35,556 bases of DNA from assembly GCA_937905835.1 (NCBI GenBank), contig CALCXK010000071.1, forward strand, positions 1 to 35,556, given 5' to 3'. This DNA is from an uncultured Ilumatobacter sp. GTDB lineage: Bacteria; Actinomycetota; Acidimicrobiia; Acidimicrobiales; Ilumatobacteraceae. The notes under the pieces are model-generated. The model was not told the origin of the DNA. It saw only the letters and a program-made list of their open reading frames with translations, and did not search any database. Of the stretch, positions 26,393-34,557 are shown in pieces. Within the stretch, counting starts at the first letter, position 1. Each line of letters begins with the position of its first letter. Both the position numbers and the translations under genes were made by a program.

Positions 26393-27499
26393 GTGACCAT
26401 CTCGGAGCTCACACCGAATCCGGTGAACAGCCGGGACGAATCGACGGAGCCAACGCGCCGATCGTTCGATCCGGAACGGCTGGGCCTCGGCTTGCTGTTG
26501 CTGACCGGGGCCTTGCTGGTCGTGGTCGGCACCGGCATGGTCACGGGGGTGCTGGCAACGCTTGCGCTGGCGCTCACCCTTGGCACCGTCGTGGCGTTGA
26601 TCGGCGCGGCGATACTCGGCGGGCCGGAGGTGAGACGCAAGATCGCACCGTACGGGTTGCTGAAGCCGGGGATGTTGTGGCTGGCGTTGTTTTATCTCGC
26701 ACCGCTGGTCACCTTGCTGCGCAACTCGCTGTCGACATTGCCGAGCCGGTTTGCCGTGAAGGCCGATTTCGACTGGAACTTCGGCAACTACTCCACAGCA
26801 TTCACTGATTTTGGCGGGCAGTTCCAGCGTGGCTTCGGTTACGCCGCGGTTGCCACCGTGCTCACAATTTTCCTCGGCTACCCGCTCGCGTATGTCATCG
26901 CGTTCCGCGGTGGAAAATATCGTGGGCTGCTGCTCGGGTTGATCATCATTCCGTTCTTTACGTCCTATTTGATCCGCACGATTGCCTGGCAGAGCCTTCT
27001 CGCTGACACCGGACCGATTCCGAGCGTGTTGAACGATCTTGGCTTCCAGCCGATCCTGAATGCGCTCGGGATTATGGACGGCGACAAGATCCTCAACACT
27101 CCGGCTGCAGTTATTGGTGGCTTGACCTACAACTTTTTGCCGTTCATGGCGTTGCCGATTTACGTCAGCTTGGAAAAGATCAACCTCAACCTGGTCGATG
27201 CCGCCAAAGACCTCTACTCCGGTTCGGTACGGGCGTTCTGTAAGGTCATCTTCCCGCTGTCGCTTCCCGGCCTGTTCGCCGGCACCCTCCTTACTTTCAT
27301 TCCGGCTTCCGGCGATTTCGTCAACCAGCAGTACCTCGGTAACCCGAACACATCGGTCATCGGTCAGTCGATCCAGAACCAGTTCTTGGTGCAGAACAAC
27401 CTGCCGGTCGCGTCGGCGATGTCGTTTGTCCTGATGATGATCATCACCGTGTTTGTCATCATCTACAGCCGCTTTTTCGGAACGGACGATCTGGCATGA
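26393..27499 (+). CDS. potB: Polyamine ABC transporter permease (PotB type) with extra N-terminal helices
   Basis: A 368-residue membrane permease. The canonical PotB-like core starts near 92 (GMLWLALFYLAPLVTLLRNSL), and the EAA coupling loop is at 268-293 (LVDAAKDLYSGSVRAFCKVIFPLSLPG). Before the core lies an unusual N-terminal part: a polar stretch of 28 residues and a hydrophobic region at 30-76 that could form two extra transmembrane helices. PotB proteins are usually about 275-300 residues. The GTG start at 26393 is 17 bp after the potD stop. The gene overlaps potC by ATGA. Confidence 0.88.
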   Translation: MTISELTPNPVNSRDESTEPTRRSFDPERLGLGLLLLTGALLVVVGTGMVTGVLATLALALTLGTVVALIGAAILGGPEVRRKIAPYGLLKPGMLWLALFYLAPLVTLLRNSLSTLPSRFAVKADFDWNFGNYSTAFTDFGGQFQRGFGYAAVATVLTIFLGYPLAYVIAFRGGKYRGLLLGLIIIPFFTSYLIRTIAWQSLLADTGPIPSVLNDLGFQPILNALGIMDGDKILNTPAAVIGGLTYNFLPFMALPIYVSLEKINLNLVDAAKDLYSGSVRAFCKVIFPLSLPGLFAGTLLTFIPASGDFVNQQYLGNPNTSVIGQSIQNQFLVQNNLPVASAMSFVLMMIITVFVIIYSRFFGTDDLA

Positions 27500-28311
27500 G
27501 CGCACCGTCGTCGCCACTCGGATCCGTTGCGCGGTGGGGACTGAACCTCTTTGCTGTCGGCGTGATGATGTATTTGTTCATGCCGATCTTCTGGATCGTC
27601 GGGTTCTCGTTCAACGAGCCGAAAGGCAAGTTCAACTTCGTGTGGCAGAACACCACGCTCGACAACTGGCGTGAGCCGTTCAAAGACGAAGCGCTCACCG
27701 ACGCGTTGCTCACGAGCTTGAAGATCGCGTCGATCTCCACGCTGATTGCCACCGTGCTGGGTTCGTTGATCGCTCTCGCCCTCGCTCGCTACTCGTTCAA
27801 GGGCAACGCATTCCTCGATTTCGTTCTCGTGCTCCCGCTCACTACGCCCGAGATCGTTATCGGTTCGTCGCTCGCCACCCTGTTTCTCGATCAGAACGTG
27901 ACGCGTGGGTTCTCCACCGTGGTCATTGCCCACGTGATGTTTCAGATCAGTTTCGTCGCGCTGACCGTGCGCGCTCGAGTCCGCGGGTTCGACTGGACTC
28001 TCGAACAGGCCGCGCAAGACCTCGGCGCCTCGCCGATGCGTACGTTCTGGAAGGTCACGTTCCCGCTGATCCTCCCGGGGATCCTCGCTGCGTCGTTGTT
28101 GTCGTTCGCGCTGTCGCTCGACGACTTCATCATCACGCTGTTCAACGCGGGCTCAGTCAGTACGTTCCCGCTGTTCGTCAATGCGAGCTTCAAGAACTCG
28201 TTCTCGCCCCAAATCAACGTGTTGGCCACGATCGTGCTGCTCGCATCGGTGGCGTTGATGGCTTCGGGAACGTTGGTGTCGCGCGCCAAGAGCCGCCGGA
28301 GTACTCGGTGA
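27496..28311 (+). CDS. potC: Polyamine ABC transporter permease (PotC type)
   Basis: A 271-residue permease of the usual PotC length, with about six transmembrane helices (first near 15-38). The EAA coupling loop is EQAAQDLGASPMRTFWKVTFPLILPG (170-195), and LSFALSLDDFIITLFNAG after it is a PotC hallmark. It pairs with PotB to form the channel driven by PotA. Translation is coupled to potB through the ATGA overlap. Confidence 0.92.
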   Translation: MSAPSSPLGSVARWGLNLFAVGVMMYLFMPIFWIVGFSFNEPKGKFNFVWQNTTLDNWREPFKDEALTDALLTSLKIASISTLIATVLGSLIALALARYSFKGNAFLDFVLVLPLTTPEIVIGSSLATLFLDQNVTRGFSTVVIAHVMFQISFVALTVRARVRGFDWTLEQAAQDLGASPMRTFWKVTFPLILPGILAASLLSFALSLDDFIITLFNAGSVSTFPLFVNASFKNSFSPQINVLATIVLLASVALMASGTLVSRAKSRRSTR

Positions 28312-28357
28312 GCACAGGGCCGGCAACGAAGTCGGTAACTGGGTCGCGGACAACTGC

Positions 28358-29767
28358 ATGATCGGCCAGCATTCACTCGACGCGATCGCCGACGCCGAAC
28401 CGACGCCGTTCTGGCTCGAGAGCGCAGACATACCTGAGTCGAATCCGACGCTCGTTCGTGACGTGCATTGCGATTTGTGCGTCGTTGGCGGGGGCTACAC
28501 GGGCCTGTGGACTGCCGTGATCGCCAAGGAACGCGACCCAGCGTGCGACGTCGTCTTGATCGACAAGGGCGAAGTCGGGGGTGCAGCGAGTGGACGCAAC
28601 GGCGGCTTCATGGAGTCGTCGCTGACCCACGGCCTCGGTAACGGGCTGGCTCGCCATGCCGACGAACTCGATGTGCTCGAAGAACTCGGGTTGCAGAACC
28701 TGAACCAGATCGAAGCCGCCATCAAGCGCTACCAGATTGATTGCGGCTACGAGCGGACCGGCGTGATCGACGTCGCCCACACAGGCCACCCCGAGCCGTA
28801 CGTCGCCGCGTTACGCGAAGAGCACGATGTGCTGCGCCGAATGGGCCAACAGGTGGAGTGGCTCGACACCGATGCGATGCGTACCGAGGTCAACTCGCCC
28901 ACCTACCTCGCCGGACTTTTCCGTCGAGAACGTGCCGCGCTCATCGACCCGGCGCGGCTTGCGTGGGGGCTCAAGCGGGTCGCTGAAGAACTTGGCGTGC
29001 GGATTTACGAACATTCCAAGGCGACCGATATCAGCCGCGACGGGTCAGGCATGGCGGTGACGACGCCGCTTGGTTCGGTGCACTGCGCTCAGGTGGTGCT
29101 CGGTACGAATGCCGACCGCCCGCTACTCAAGCGCGTGCGTCAGTACATGATTCCGGTCTATGACTACTGCCTCGTCACCGAACCGCTCACGGACGAGCAG
29201 ATCGCGTCGATTGGGTGGGGCAACCGCCAAGGGCTGTCCGACATCACGAACCAGTTCCACTACTACCGGCTCACCGACGACAACCGGATCCTCTGGGGCG
29301 GCTACGACGCCATCTACTACTGGGGTTCGAAGATGTCGGCCGAGCTCGAGAGCCGTCCCGAAACGTGGGCGAAGCTGTCAGAGCACTTCTTCCAAACTTT
29401 TCCGCAGCTGATGGATGTGAAGTTCAGTCACGTGTGGGGCGGAGCGATCGATACCAGCACGCGGTTCTCGGTGTTCTTCGGTACGGCGATGCACCAACGT
29501 GTCGCGTACGCCGTCGGGTACACCGGGCTCGGTGTTGCCGCGACGCGGTTTGCTGCGGCGACGATGCTGGACCTGCTCGCTGGTCGCAAGTCGATCGCGA
29601 CTCGGACCGACTTCGTCCAGTCCAAGCCGTTGCCGTTTCCGCCCGAGCCATTCCGGTTCGCGGGGATCCAAGCAACCCGCTGGTCAATGAAGCGCGAGGA
29701 CCAGACGGGAAGCCGCAACGCATGGTTGCGTCTGCTTGACCGATTCGGGCTGGGCTTCGATTCGTGA
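28358..29767 (+). CDS. FAD-dependent amine oxidoreductase (PuuB/DAO-like), copy 1
   Basis: A 469-residue flavoprotein of the DAO family. The FAD Rossmann motif GGGYTG is at 44-49 within DLCVVGGGYTGLWTA. AASGRNGGFMESSLTHGLGNG (about 75-96) and the C-terminal YAVGYTGLGVAATRFAA fit gamma-glutamylputrescine oxidase-like enzymes, which oxidise an amine to an aldehyde, releasing ammonia and hydrogen peroxide. No gamma-glutamylpolyamine synthetase (PuuA) is in the window, so a free polyamine may be its substrate. Its stop overlaps the GTG of the next gene (GTGA). It lies 46 bp after potC in the same operon. Confidence 0.82.
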   Translation: MIGQHSLDAIADAEPTPFWLESADIPESNPTLVRDVHCDLCVVGGGYTGLWTAVIAKERDPACDVVLIDKGEVGGAASGRNGGFMESSLTHGLGNGLARHADELDVLEELGLQNLNQIEAAIKRYQIDCGYERTGVIDVAHTGHPEPYVAALREEHDVLRRMGQQVEWLDTDAMRTEVNSPTYLAGLFRRERAALIDPARLAWGLKRVAEELGVRIYEHSKATDISRDGSGMAVTTPLGSVHCAQVVLGTNADRPLLKRVRQYMIPVYDYCLVTEPLTDEQIASIGWGNRQGLSDITNQFHYYRLTDDNRILWGGYDAIYYWGSKMSAELESRPETWAKLSEHFFQTFPQLMDVKFSHVWGGAIDTSTRFSVFFGTAMHQRVAYAVGYTGLGVAATRFAAATMLDLLAGRKSIATRTDFVQSKPLPFPPEPFRFAGIQATRWSMKREDQTGSRNAWLRLLDRFGLGFDS

Positions 29768-30747
29768 CGACGGCGCACGGCTTCGAGGTGATCGTCGCGG
29801 ACGAGCCACTCGACTCGCCGTTCCGGGATCCTGGCGATGGCGTACGTGCTCGGGGTCCTGACCGCCTGTTGCGTATTGGCGCGGTCCAGTGTGCGTGGAA
29901 TCCGGATGCGCCGGTGATGGAGGCAACGCTGCGTACCGGGGTCGCCGTCGCTGTTGCCGAGGGTGCCGAGATGGTGTTCCTCCAGGAGCTCACCCGGTCG
30001 CCGTACTTCTGTGTGTCACCCGATGAGCCCGATGCGCTGAAGAAGTTTGGCGAACCGCTCGAGACCGGGCCGACGGTGATGCTCGCTCGTTCGCTCGCGA
30101 TCGAGCACAACGTCGCAGTGCACGCATCGTTGTACGAGCAGGCCGACAGTGAGCGCGGATACAACACAGCGGTCTGCGTCGACGCGTCAGGCGTTCTGGT
30201 TGCCCGTACCCGCAAGACACACATCCCCGAGTTCGAGTACTACCACGAGGACGCGTACTTCGAACCCGGCGACGACGGGTGCCCGGTGGTCGACATCGCA
30301 GGTGCCCGCTTCGGCTTCCCGACCTGTTGGGATCAGTGGTTTCCCGAACTTGCCCGGAAGCTTTCGATGGACGGTGCGGAGGTCATCGTGTACCCGACGG
30401 CGATCGGCAGCGAACCGCATCGCCCCGGCTTCGATTCGCAGCCAATGTGGCGTCAGATGATCGCGGCAAACGGCCTCGCGAACGCGACGTTCATGGTGGC
30501 GGTGAACCGCATCGGCGTCGAGGGGCCCATTTCGTTTTACGGTTCGTCGTTCATCTCGGACCCATACGGTCGAGTGATCGTCGAGGCGCCGAGAGACCGA
30601 CCGGCAGTGCTCGTTGCGCAACTCGACCTCGGCCAGCGCGCCGACTGGCTCGACTTTGGGTTGATGTACACGCGCCGGCCCGATGCGTATCGCCGACTCG
30701 CCGACCGCACCGACCTCGGTCGCCCAAAGGATGCCCTCGGCTCATGA
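29764..30747 (+). CDS. aguB: N-carbamoylputrescine amidase
   Basis: A 327-residue nitrilase-superfamily amidase that converts N-carbamoylputrescine to putrescine, CO2 and ammonia. The catalytic triad is Glu75 in LQELTRSPYF, Lys151 in RKTHIPEFEYYHE and Cys188 in PTCWDQWFPE. TCWDQWFPE...YPTAIGSEP is characteristic of AguB. About 35 extra residues precede the usual start (RIGAVQCAW). A shorter protein from a TTG in this region is possible, but the GTG at 29764 overlaps the previous stop, which favours the long form. It overlaps aguA by ATGA, so the two agmatine enzymes are co-translated. Confidence 0.93.
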   Translation: MTTAHGFEVIVADEPLDSPFRDPGDGVRARGPDRLLRIGAVQCAWNPDAPVMEATLRTGVAVAVAEGAEMVFLQELTRSPYFCVSPDEPDALKKFGEPLETGPTVMLARSLAIEHNVAVHASLYEQADSERGYNTAVCVDASGVLVARTRKTHIPEFEYYHEDAYFEPGDDGCPVVDIAGARFGFPTCWDQWFPELARKLSMDGAEVIVYPTAIGSEPHRPGFDSQPMWRQMIAANGLANATFMVAVNRIGVEGPISFYGSSFISDPYGRVIVEAPRDRPAVLVAQLDLGQRADWLDFGLMYTRRPDAYRRLADRTDLGRPKDALGS

Positions 30748-31754
30748 CCTGGCGAATGCCTGCTGAGTGGGAGCATCACCAAGGGTGTCTGATGGCGTGG
30801 CCGACCCGGCCCGACCTGTGGAACCGCCATCTCGACGAGGCCCGCAGCGAGTACGTCGCGACCGCAGTGGCGATCGCCTCATTCGAGCCCGTCGTGATGA
30901 TCGCTGCCCCCGACGATGCGGCAGGGGCTCGGTCGATGTTGCCCGCTGAGGTCGAGGTGATCGAGATCCCGATCGACGACTCGTGGATTCGTGACTCTGG
31001 ACCGATTTTCACGGTTAACGGCGCGGGTGACCGTGATGGTGAGCGCAGCGGCGCCGACTTCGCCTTCAACTCGTGGGGCGAGAAGTTCGAGCCATGGGAC
31101 CAGGACGCGTTGGTCGGGCGGCGCGTCCTCGAACACTTCGGTGTGCGGCGGCGCCCGTCGAACATGGTCCTGGAAGGTGGTTCGATCACCGTCGACGGTG
31201 CCGGTACGGGCATCACCACAGTGCAATGCAACCGTCATCCGAACAGGAACCCCGCCATGAGCCGTGAGGAGGTCGAGAGCGAACTCGCATCGATGCTCGG
31301 TCTCGACACGCTGATCTGGCTGCCGTGGGGCCTGATCGAGGATCTCGACACCGACGGCCACGTCGATAATGTGTGTACGTTCGTGCGCCCCGGCGTGGTC
31401 CTCGCGCACGGGGCAGGGGACAATCCGTCGCATCCGAATTATGCGCGGATGTCAGCCAACCTGGCTGTTCTGCGTTCGTCGCTAGACACGGCGGGGGTGC
31501 CACTCGACGTGATCGAAGTGCCCCAGGCGTCGTACTTCGACATCGACGGTGAGCCGTATCGCAACAGCTACCTGAACTTCTACGTTGCCAACGGAGGCGT
31601 GGTGGTTCCGATCGCTGACCATCCAAACGACGCAGCCGCGCTCGCGATCATCAGCGCCGCGTTCCCTGACCGCGCGGTCGTGGGCGTGCCGTCGCGAGTC
31701 CTCGCGTACGGCGGCGGTGGAGTGCACTGCATCACACAGCAGATCCCCAGCTGA
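30744..31754 (+). CDS. aguA: Agmatine deiminase
   Basis: A 336-residue peptidylarginine-deiminase-fold enzyme that hydrolyses agmatine to N-carbamoylputrescine and ammonia. MPAEWEHHQGCLMAWP is the family N-terminus. DDSWIRDSGPIF and MVLEGGSI hold the acidic guanidine-binding residues, DTDGHVDN carries His and Asp, and GGGGVHCITQQIP has the nucleophile Cys329. The family consensus at this point is GGGNIHCITQQ, so the Asn is replaced here by Gly and the Ile by Val. The true ATG is 30744, overlapping the aguB stop; the longer upstream frame is a shadow of aguB. It is the last gene of the long operon. Confidence 0.95.
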   Translation: MTWRMPAEWEHHQGCLMAWPTRPDLWNRHLDEARSEYVATAVAIASFEPVVMIAAPDDAAGARSMLPAEVEVIEIPIDDSWIRDSGPIFTVNGAGDRDGERSGADFAFNSWGEKFEPWDQDALVGRRVLEHFGVRRRPSNMVLEGGSITVDGAGTGITTVQCNRHPNRNPAMSREEVESELASMLGLDTLIWLPWGLIEDLDTDGHVDNVCTFVRPGVVLAHGAGDNPSHPNYARMSANLAVLRSSLDTAGVPLDVIEVPQASYFDIDGEPYRNSYLNFYVANGGVVVPIADHPNDAAALAIISAAFPDRAVVGVPSRVLAYGGGGVHCITQQIPS

Positions 31755-31762
31755 GCTGGATC
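31742..31762. terminator. Short bidirectional hairpin between convergent genes
   Basis: CCAGCT and AGCTGG (31747-31759) are perfect arms around one base, with flanking GATC/GATC pairing that needs a two-base bulge. The aguA stop lies in it. No T-tract is seen, so termination strength is uncertain. Confidence 0.35.
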
Positions 31763-33167
31763 AGCGGACTCGGTCGGCGAGGGCGCCGCGTCGCGAGGCG
31801 CGACCCGTGCGCTGCTCGGCTGCATCGGCCTGCGCCGTCAGCTTCAGAAAGGTCGTGACGCCGAGCCAGCGGAACGGTTCGGGTTCCCAGCGGGGCGACA
31901 CGTGGTCGACCCACGGGAGCGAGACGAGGTCGGTGGCGCGCTCGAGAATCAGATCGGCTGCGGTGCGCCCAGCGAGATTTGATGCGGCCACGCCTTCGCC
32001 GACGAACCCGCCGGCCCAGGCCAGTCCGCTCGAGCGATCGATGCCGACGGAGGGTTGCCAATCGCGCGGGATGCCCAGCACCCCGCCCCAGCGGTGGGTG
32101 ATCGCCGCGTCGCGGGTGGCGGGAAGGAGCTGATGGAGTGTCGCGGTGATGTGATCGTGGATTGCCTGAGGGCCGTCGTCTTCGATGATCTTTGACCCGT
32201 AGCGGTACGGCGCGCCGCGGCCGCCGAATGCGATGCGATCGTCAGCAGTGCGCTGTCCGTAGATAACCATTCGTCGATCATCGGCAAACGTCTCGCGCGC
32301 TGCCAAGCCAATTGTTTCCCAGACCTCGGGCGGGAGCGGCTCGGTGGCGATCATCGAGGACGAGAAGGGAAGCAGAGTCCGGCGATGCCCCGACAGAGTT
32401 GAGGTGAAACCTTCGACGGCCCGCACGACGACGTCGGCAGTCACTGTTCCGTTCGTGGTGGTTACCGATGCCGGCTGGCCCGCCGAGATCCGGGTTGCTC
32501 TCGTTCGCTCAACGATCTCGCCGCCGCGGCGCTCGACCGCGGCTGCCAACCCGTGGACGAGTCGAGCGGGGTGGATGCGTGCCCCTGCGGAGTACCACAT
32601 CCCGCCGAGTACGTCGGTTGCGTTGAGGCGGGCGGTTGCAGCGTCGGCGTCGAGGAGTTCGATGTCATTGGACCCAAACCCGTGGTAGCGATGTTCCGCG
32701 ACCTCAGCTTGCTGTCGGGCGAGCTGCGGGGCGGTCCGTGCCAGACGAAGAACACCGCCCTTCGTGAAGTTGCATTCGATGCCCTCGTCCTGGGTGACTC
32801 GCCCGATTTCATCGACGGTGCTCATGATCTCTCGGGTGAGTCGGGCGCCGCCATCGGTACTGCCGGTTCGGCGCTCCGCAAGCACCATCGCTGCGCTGAG
32901 ACCGCCGGCGATCTCGCCAACACACCATCCACCGTTCAGCCCTGACGCTCCCGCACCGACGTGCTCTGCTTCGATGATGATCACACGGAGCGCGGGGTCC
33001 GCTTGCAGGAGTGAGTGAGCGGTCCAGAGCCCGGTGTATCCGGCGCCGACGATGGCCACGTCAGCGCGTCGGTCGCCGGCGAGCGATGAGCGTGTTGCCA
33101 CATCGCCGACCTGGTCTGCCCAGAGCGAACGATCCGGTGCAGCCTTTCCTGTCGACGTGGTTGCCAC
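31761..33167 (-). CDS. FAD-dependent amine oxidoreductase (PuuB/DAO-like), copy 2
   Basis: A 468-residue DAO-family flavoprotein. DVAIVGAGYTGLWTA holds the FAD motif GAGYTG at 41-46. GASGLNGGWCVGE follows, and the late GGFVGEGVAASNLAGRTAADL binds the flavin. It is a divergent paralogue of the gene at 28358: the overall plan and the GYTGLWTA block are shared, but most surface sequence differs, suggesting a different amine. I chose GTG 33167 (VATTSTGKAA), 7 nt after TATCCT. The frame continues open far upstream to 34319, but that part is antisense to the next gene. It is convergent with aguA and divergent from the reductase gene. Confidence 0.8.
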   Translation of the reverse strand: MATTSTGKAAPDRSLWADQVGDVATRSSLAGDRRADVAIVGAGYTGLWTAHSLLQADPALRVIIIEAEHVGAGASGLNGGWCVGEIAGGLSAAMVLAERRTGSTDGGARLTREIMSTVDEIGRVTQDEGIECNFTKGGVLRLARTAPQLARQQAEVAEHRYHGFGSNDIELLDADAATARLNATDVLGGMWYSAGARIHPARLVHGLAAAVERRGGEIVERTRATRISAGQPASVTTTNGTVTADVVVRAVEGFTSTLSGHRRTLLPFSSSMIATEPLPPEVWETIGLAARETFADDRRMVIYGQRTADDRIAFGGRGAPYRYGSKIIEDDGPQAIHDHITATLHQLLPATRDAAITHRWGGVLGIPRDWQPSVGIDRSSGLAWAGGFVGEGVAASNLAGRTAADLILERATDLVSLPWVDHVSPRWEPEPFRWLGVTTFLKLTAQADAAEQRTGRASRRGALADRVR

Positions 33168-33181
33168 GAAGGGCAGGATAC

Positions 33182-33192
33182 ATCTCTGAGAT
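33182..33192. promoter_or_regulatory. ATCTC-T-GAGAT palindrome in a divergent promoter
   Basis: An 11-bp dyad lies in the AT-rich part of the 102-bp gap between the divergent genes starting at 33167 (minus) and 33270 (plus), just upstream of the TATCCT box. It is a possible operator. Confidence 0.35.
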
Positions 33193-33257
33193 ATATGTCT
33201 TGCCCATATCTGTTGGCCTCTCGGGCTTGAGCAACTCGGTCGAGCTGTGCGCGGCAG

Positions 33258-33263
33258 TAGGTT
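33258..33263 (+). promoter_or_regulatory. Putative -10 box (TAGGTT) for a leaderless transcript
   Basis: TAGGTT ends 6 nt before the ATG at 33270; no Shine-Dalgarno and no clear -35 are visible. Confidence 0.45.
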
Positions 33264-33269
33264 GGCCTG

Positions 33270-34511
33270 ATGCGTGTGCTCGTGGTCGGTTCCGGTGGTG
33301 TCGGCTCGGCGTTCGTGGCCATTGCGGCGACGCGCCAAGCATTTGCGCACATCACGGTCGCAGACCTCGATCTCGGCAGGGCCGAAGCGGCTGTAGCGAA
33401 CGCGGGTGAAGCCAGCGCTGGCGGTCGAATCGTTGCAGCGATGCTTGATGCGTCCTCGCGCGAGGCGGTCACCGCGCTTGCCAACGAGATGCAGGCCGAC
33501 GTGATCCTGAATGCCTGCGATCCCCGCTTCAACCCACCGATCTTCTTCGGAGCCTTCGAGGCCGGGTGTAACTACGTCGACATGGCGATGAATCTGTCGA
33601 CGCCGCATGCGACCGACCCGTTCAACAGAACGGGAATCCGCCTCGGTGACGGCCAGTTTGCCGAGCACCCCACCTGGAAAAATCGCGGGATGATGGCCCT
33701 CGTTGGCATGGGCGTCGAACCCGGCTTCTCCGATGTAGCGGCCCGATACGCGGCCGATGAGTTGTTCTCTCAGATCGACGAAATTGGCGTGCGCGACGGT
33801 GCCGACCTGGTGGTCGATGGCTACGACTTCGCTCCGACGTTCTCGATCTGGACGACCATCGAGGAGTGTCTCAATCCGCCGGTGGTCTACGAGCGAGAGC
33901 GCGGCTGGTTTACCACGGAGCCGTTCAGTGAGCCCGAGCTGTTTACGTTCCCCGAGGGCATTGGCGAGATCCAATGCGTCAACGTGGAACACGAAGAGGT
34001 CATCCTGATTCCACGTTGGATCGATTGTGAGCGCGTCACGTTCAAGTACGGGCTCGGTGATGAGTTCATCGACGTCCTGAAGACGTTGCACATGCTCGAC
34101 CTCGACAGCACCAAACAGGTGTCGGTCAAAGGGGTGAAGGTCTCCCCGCGGGACGTCGTCGCTGCATTGCTCCCTGACCCGGCGATGCTCGGCGACAAGA
34201 TGAGCGGTCGTACCTGTGCTGGTACGTGGGTGAAGGGCCTCGGCAAGGACGGCGAGCCGCGAGAGGTGTACGTGTACCACGTGGTTGACAACGCCTGGAC
34301 GATGCGGGAGTTTGGCCACCAGGCGGTCGTGTGGCAGACCGCCGTGATGCCGGCCGTTGCGATTGAGTTGATGGCAACCGGTCAGTGGACCGGGGTGGGC
34401 ATCGTTGGCCCCGAGGCGTTGCCGCCGAAACCCTTCCTCGACCTGCTCGACGAGTACGGCAGCGAATGGGAATGGGCCGAATATTGCGACCGTCGACCCG
34501 TCGACGGCTGA
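33270..34511 (+). CDS. Saccharopine dehydrogenase family protein, carboxynorspermidine dehydrogenase-like
   Basis: A 413-residue NAD(P)-dependent enzyme with an N-terminal Rossmann fold (VVGSGGVGSA, 5-14). INACDP-like DVILNACDPRFN and the later LLPDPAMLGDKMSGRTCAGTWVKG and FGHQAVVWQTAVMPAVAIELM match, segment by segment from memory, carboxynorspermidine/carboxyspermidine dehydrogenase of the Lys1-like branch. That enzyme joins or splits C-N bonds between a polyamine and aspartate semialdehyde. The usual carboxy(nor)spermidine decarboxylase is not in the window, so a catabolic or modified role is possible. Lysine-linked saccharopine chemistry is the alternative. The ATG at 33270 has TAGGTT 6 nt upstream. 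Confidence 0.78.
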   Translation: MRVLVVGSGGVGSAFVAIAATRQAFAHITVADLDLGRAEAAVANAGEASAGGRIVAAMLDASSREAVTALANEMQADVILNACDPRFNPPIFFGAFEAGCNYVDMAMNLSTPHATDPFNRTGIRLGDGQFAEHPTWKNRGMMALVGMGVEPGFSDVAARYAADELFSQIDEIGVRDGADLVVDGYDFAPTFSIWTTIEECLNPPVVYERERGWFTTEPFSEPELFTFPEGIGEIQCVNVEHEEVILIPRWIDCERVTFKYGLGDEFIDVLKTLHMLDLDSTKQVSVKGVKVSPRDVVAALLPDPAMLGDKMSGRTCAGTWVKGLGKDGEPREVYVYHVVDNAWTMREFGHQAVVWQTAVMPAVAIELMATGQWTGVGIVGPEALPPKPFLDLLDEYGSEWEWAEYCDRRPVDG

Positions 34512-34540
34512 GCAATCGGCGTCCGTCCCAGCGGATGGCG

Positions 34541-34554
34541 ACCACTAAAGTGGT
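34541..34554 (+). promoter_or_regulatory. -10 box TAAAGT inside an ACCACT-AA-AGTGGT dyad
   Basis: ACCACT and AGTGGT are perfect 6-bp arms around AA. The overlapping TAAAGT (34546-34551) ends 6 nt before the GTG at 34558. A repressor on the dyad would cover the -10 region. Confidence 0.45.
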
Positions 34555-34557
34555 GGC

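Noticed and set aside
26153..27517. 454-codon minus-strand frame opposite potD/potB
   Set aside because: Composition is Arg/Gln/Asp-rich and repetitive as expected for a shadow frame; the plus strand has clear permease motifs.
30279..30743. N-terminal extension of the agmatine deiminase frame
   Set aside because: It lies inside aguB in another frame; the family N-terminus MPAEWEHHQG begins right after ATG 30744.
33168..34319. Upstream extension of the second FAD oxidase frame to 852 codons
   Set aside because: The extension is antisense to the saccharopine dehydrogenase family gene and has no family-like sequence; the flavoprotein start fits GTG 33167.
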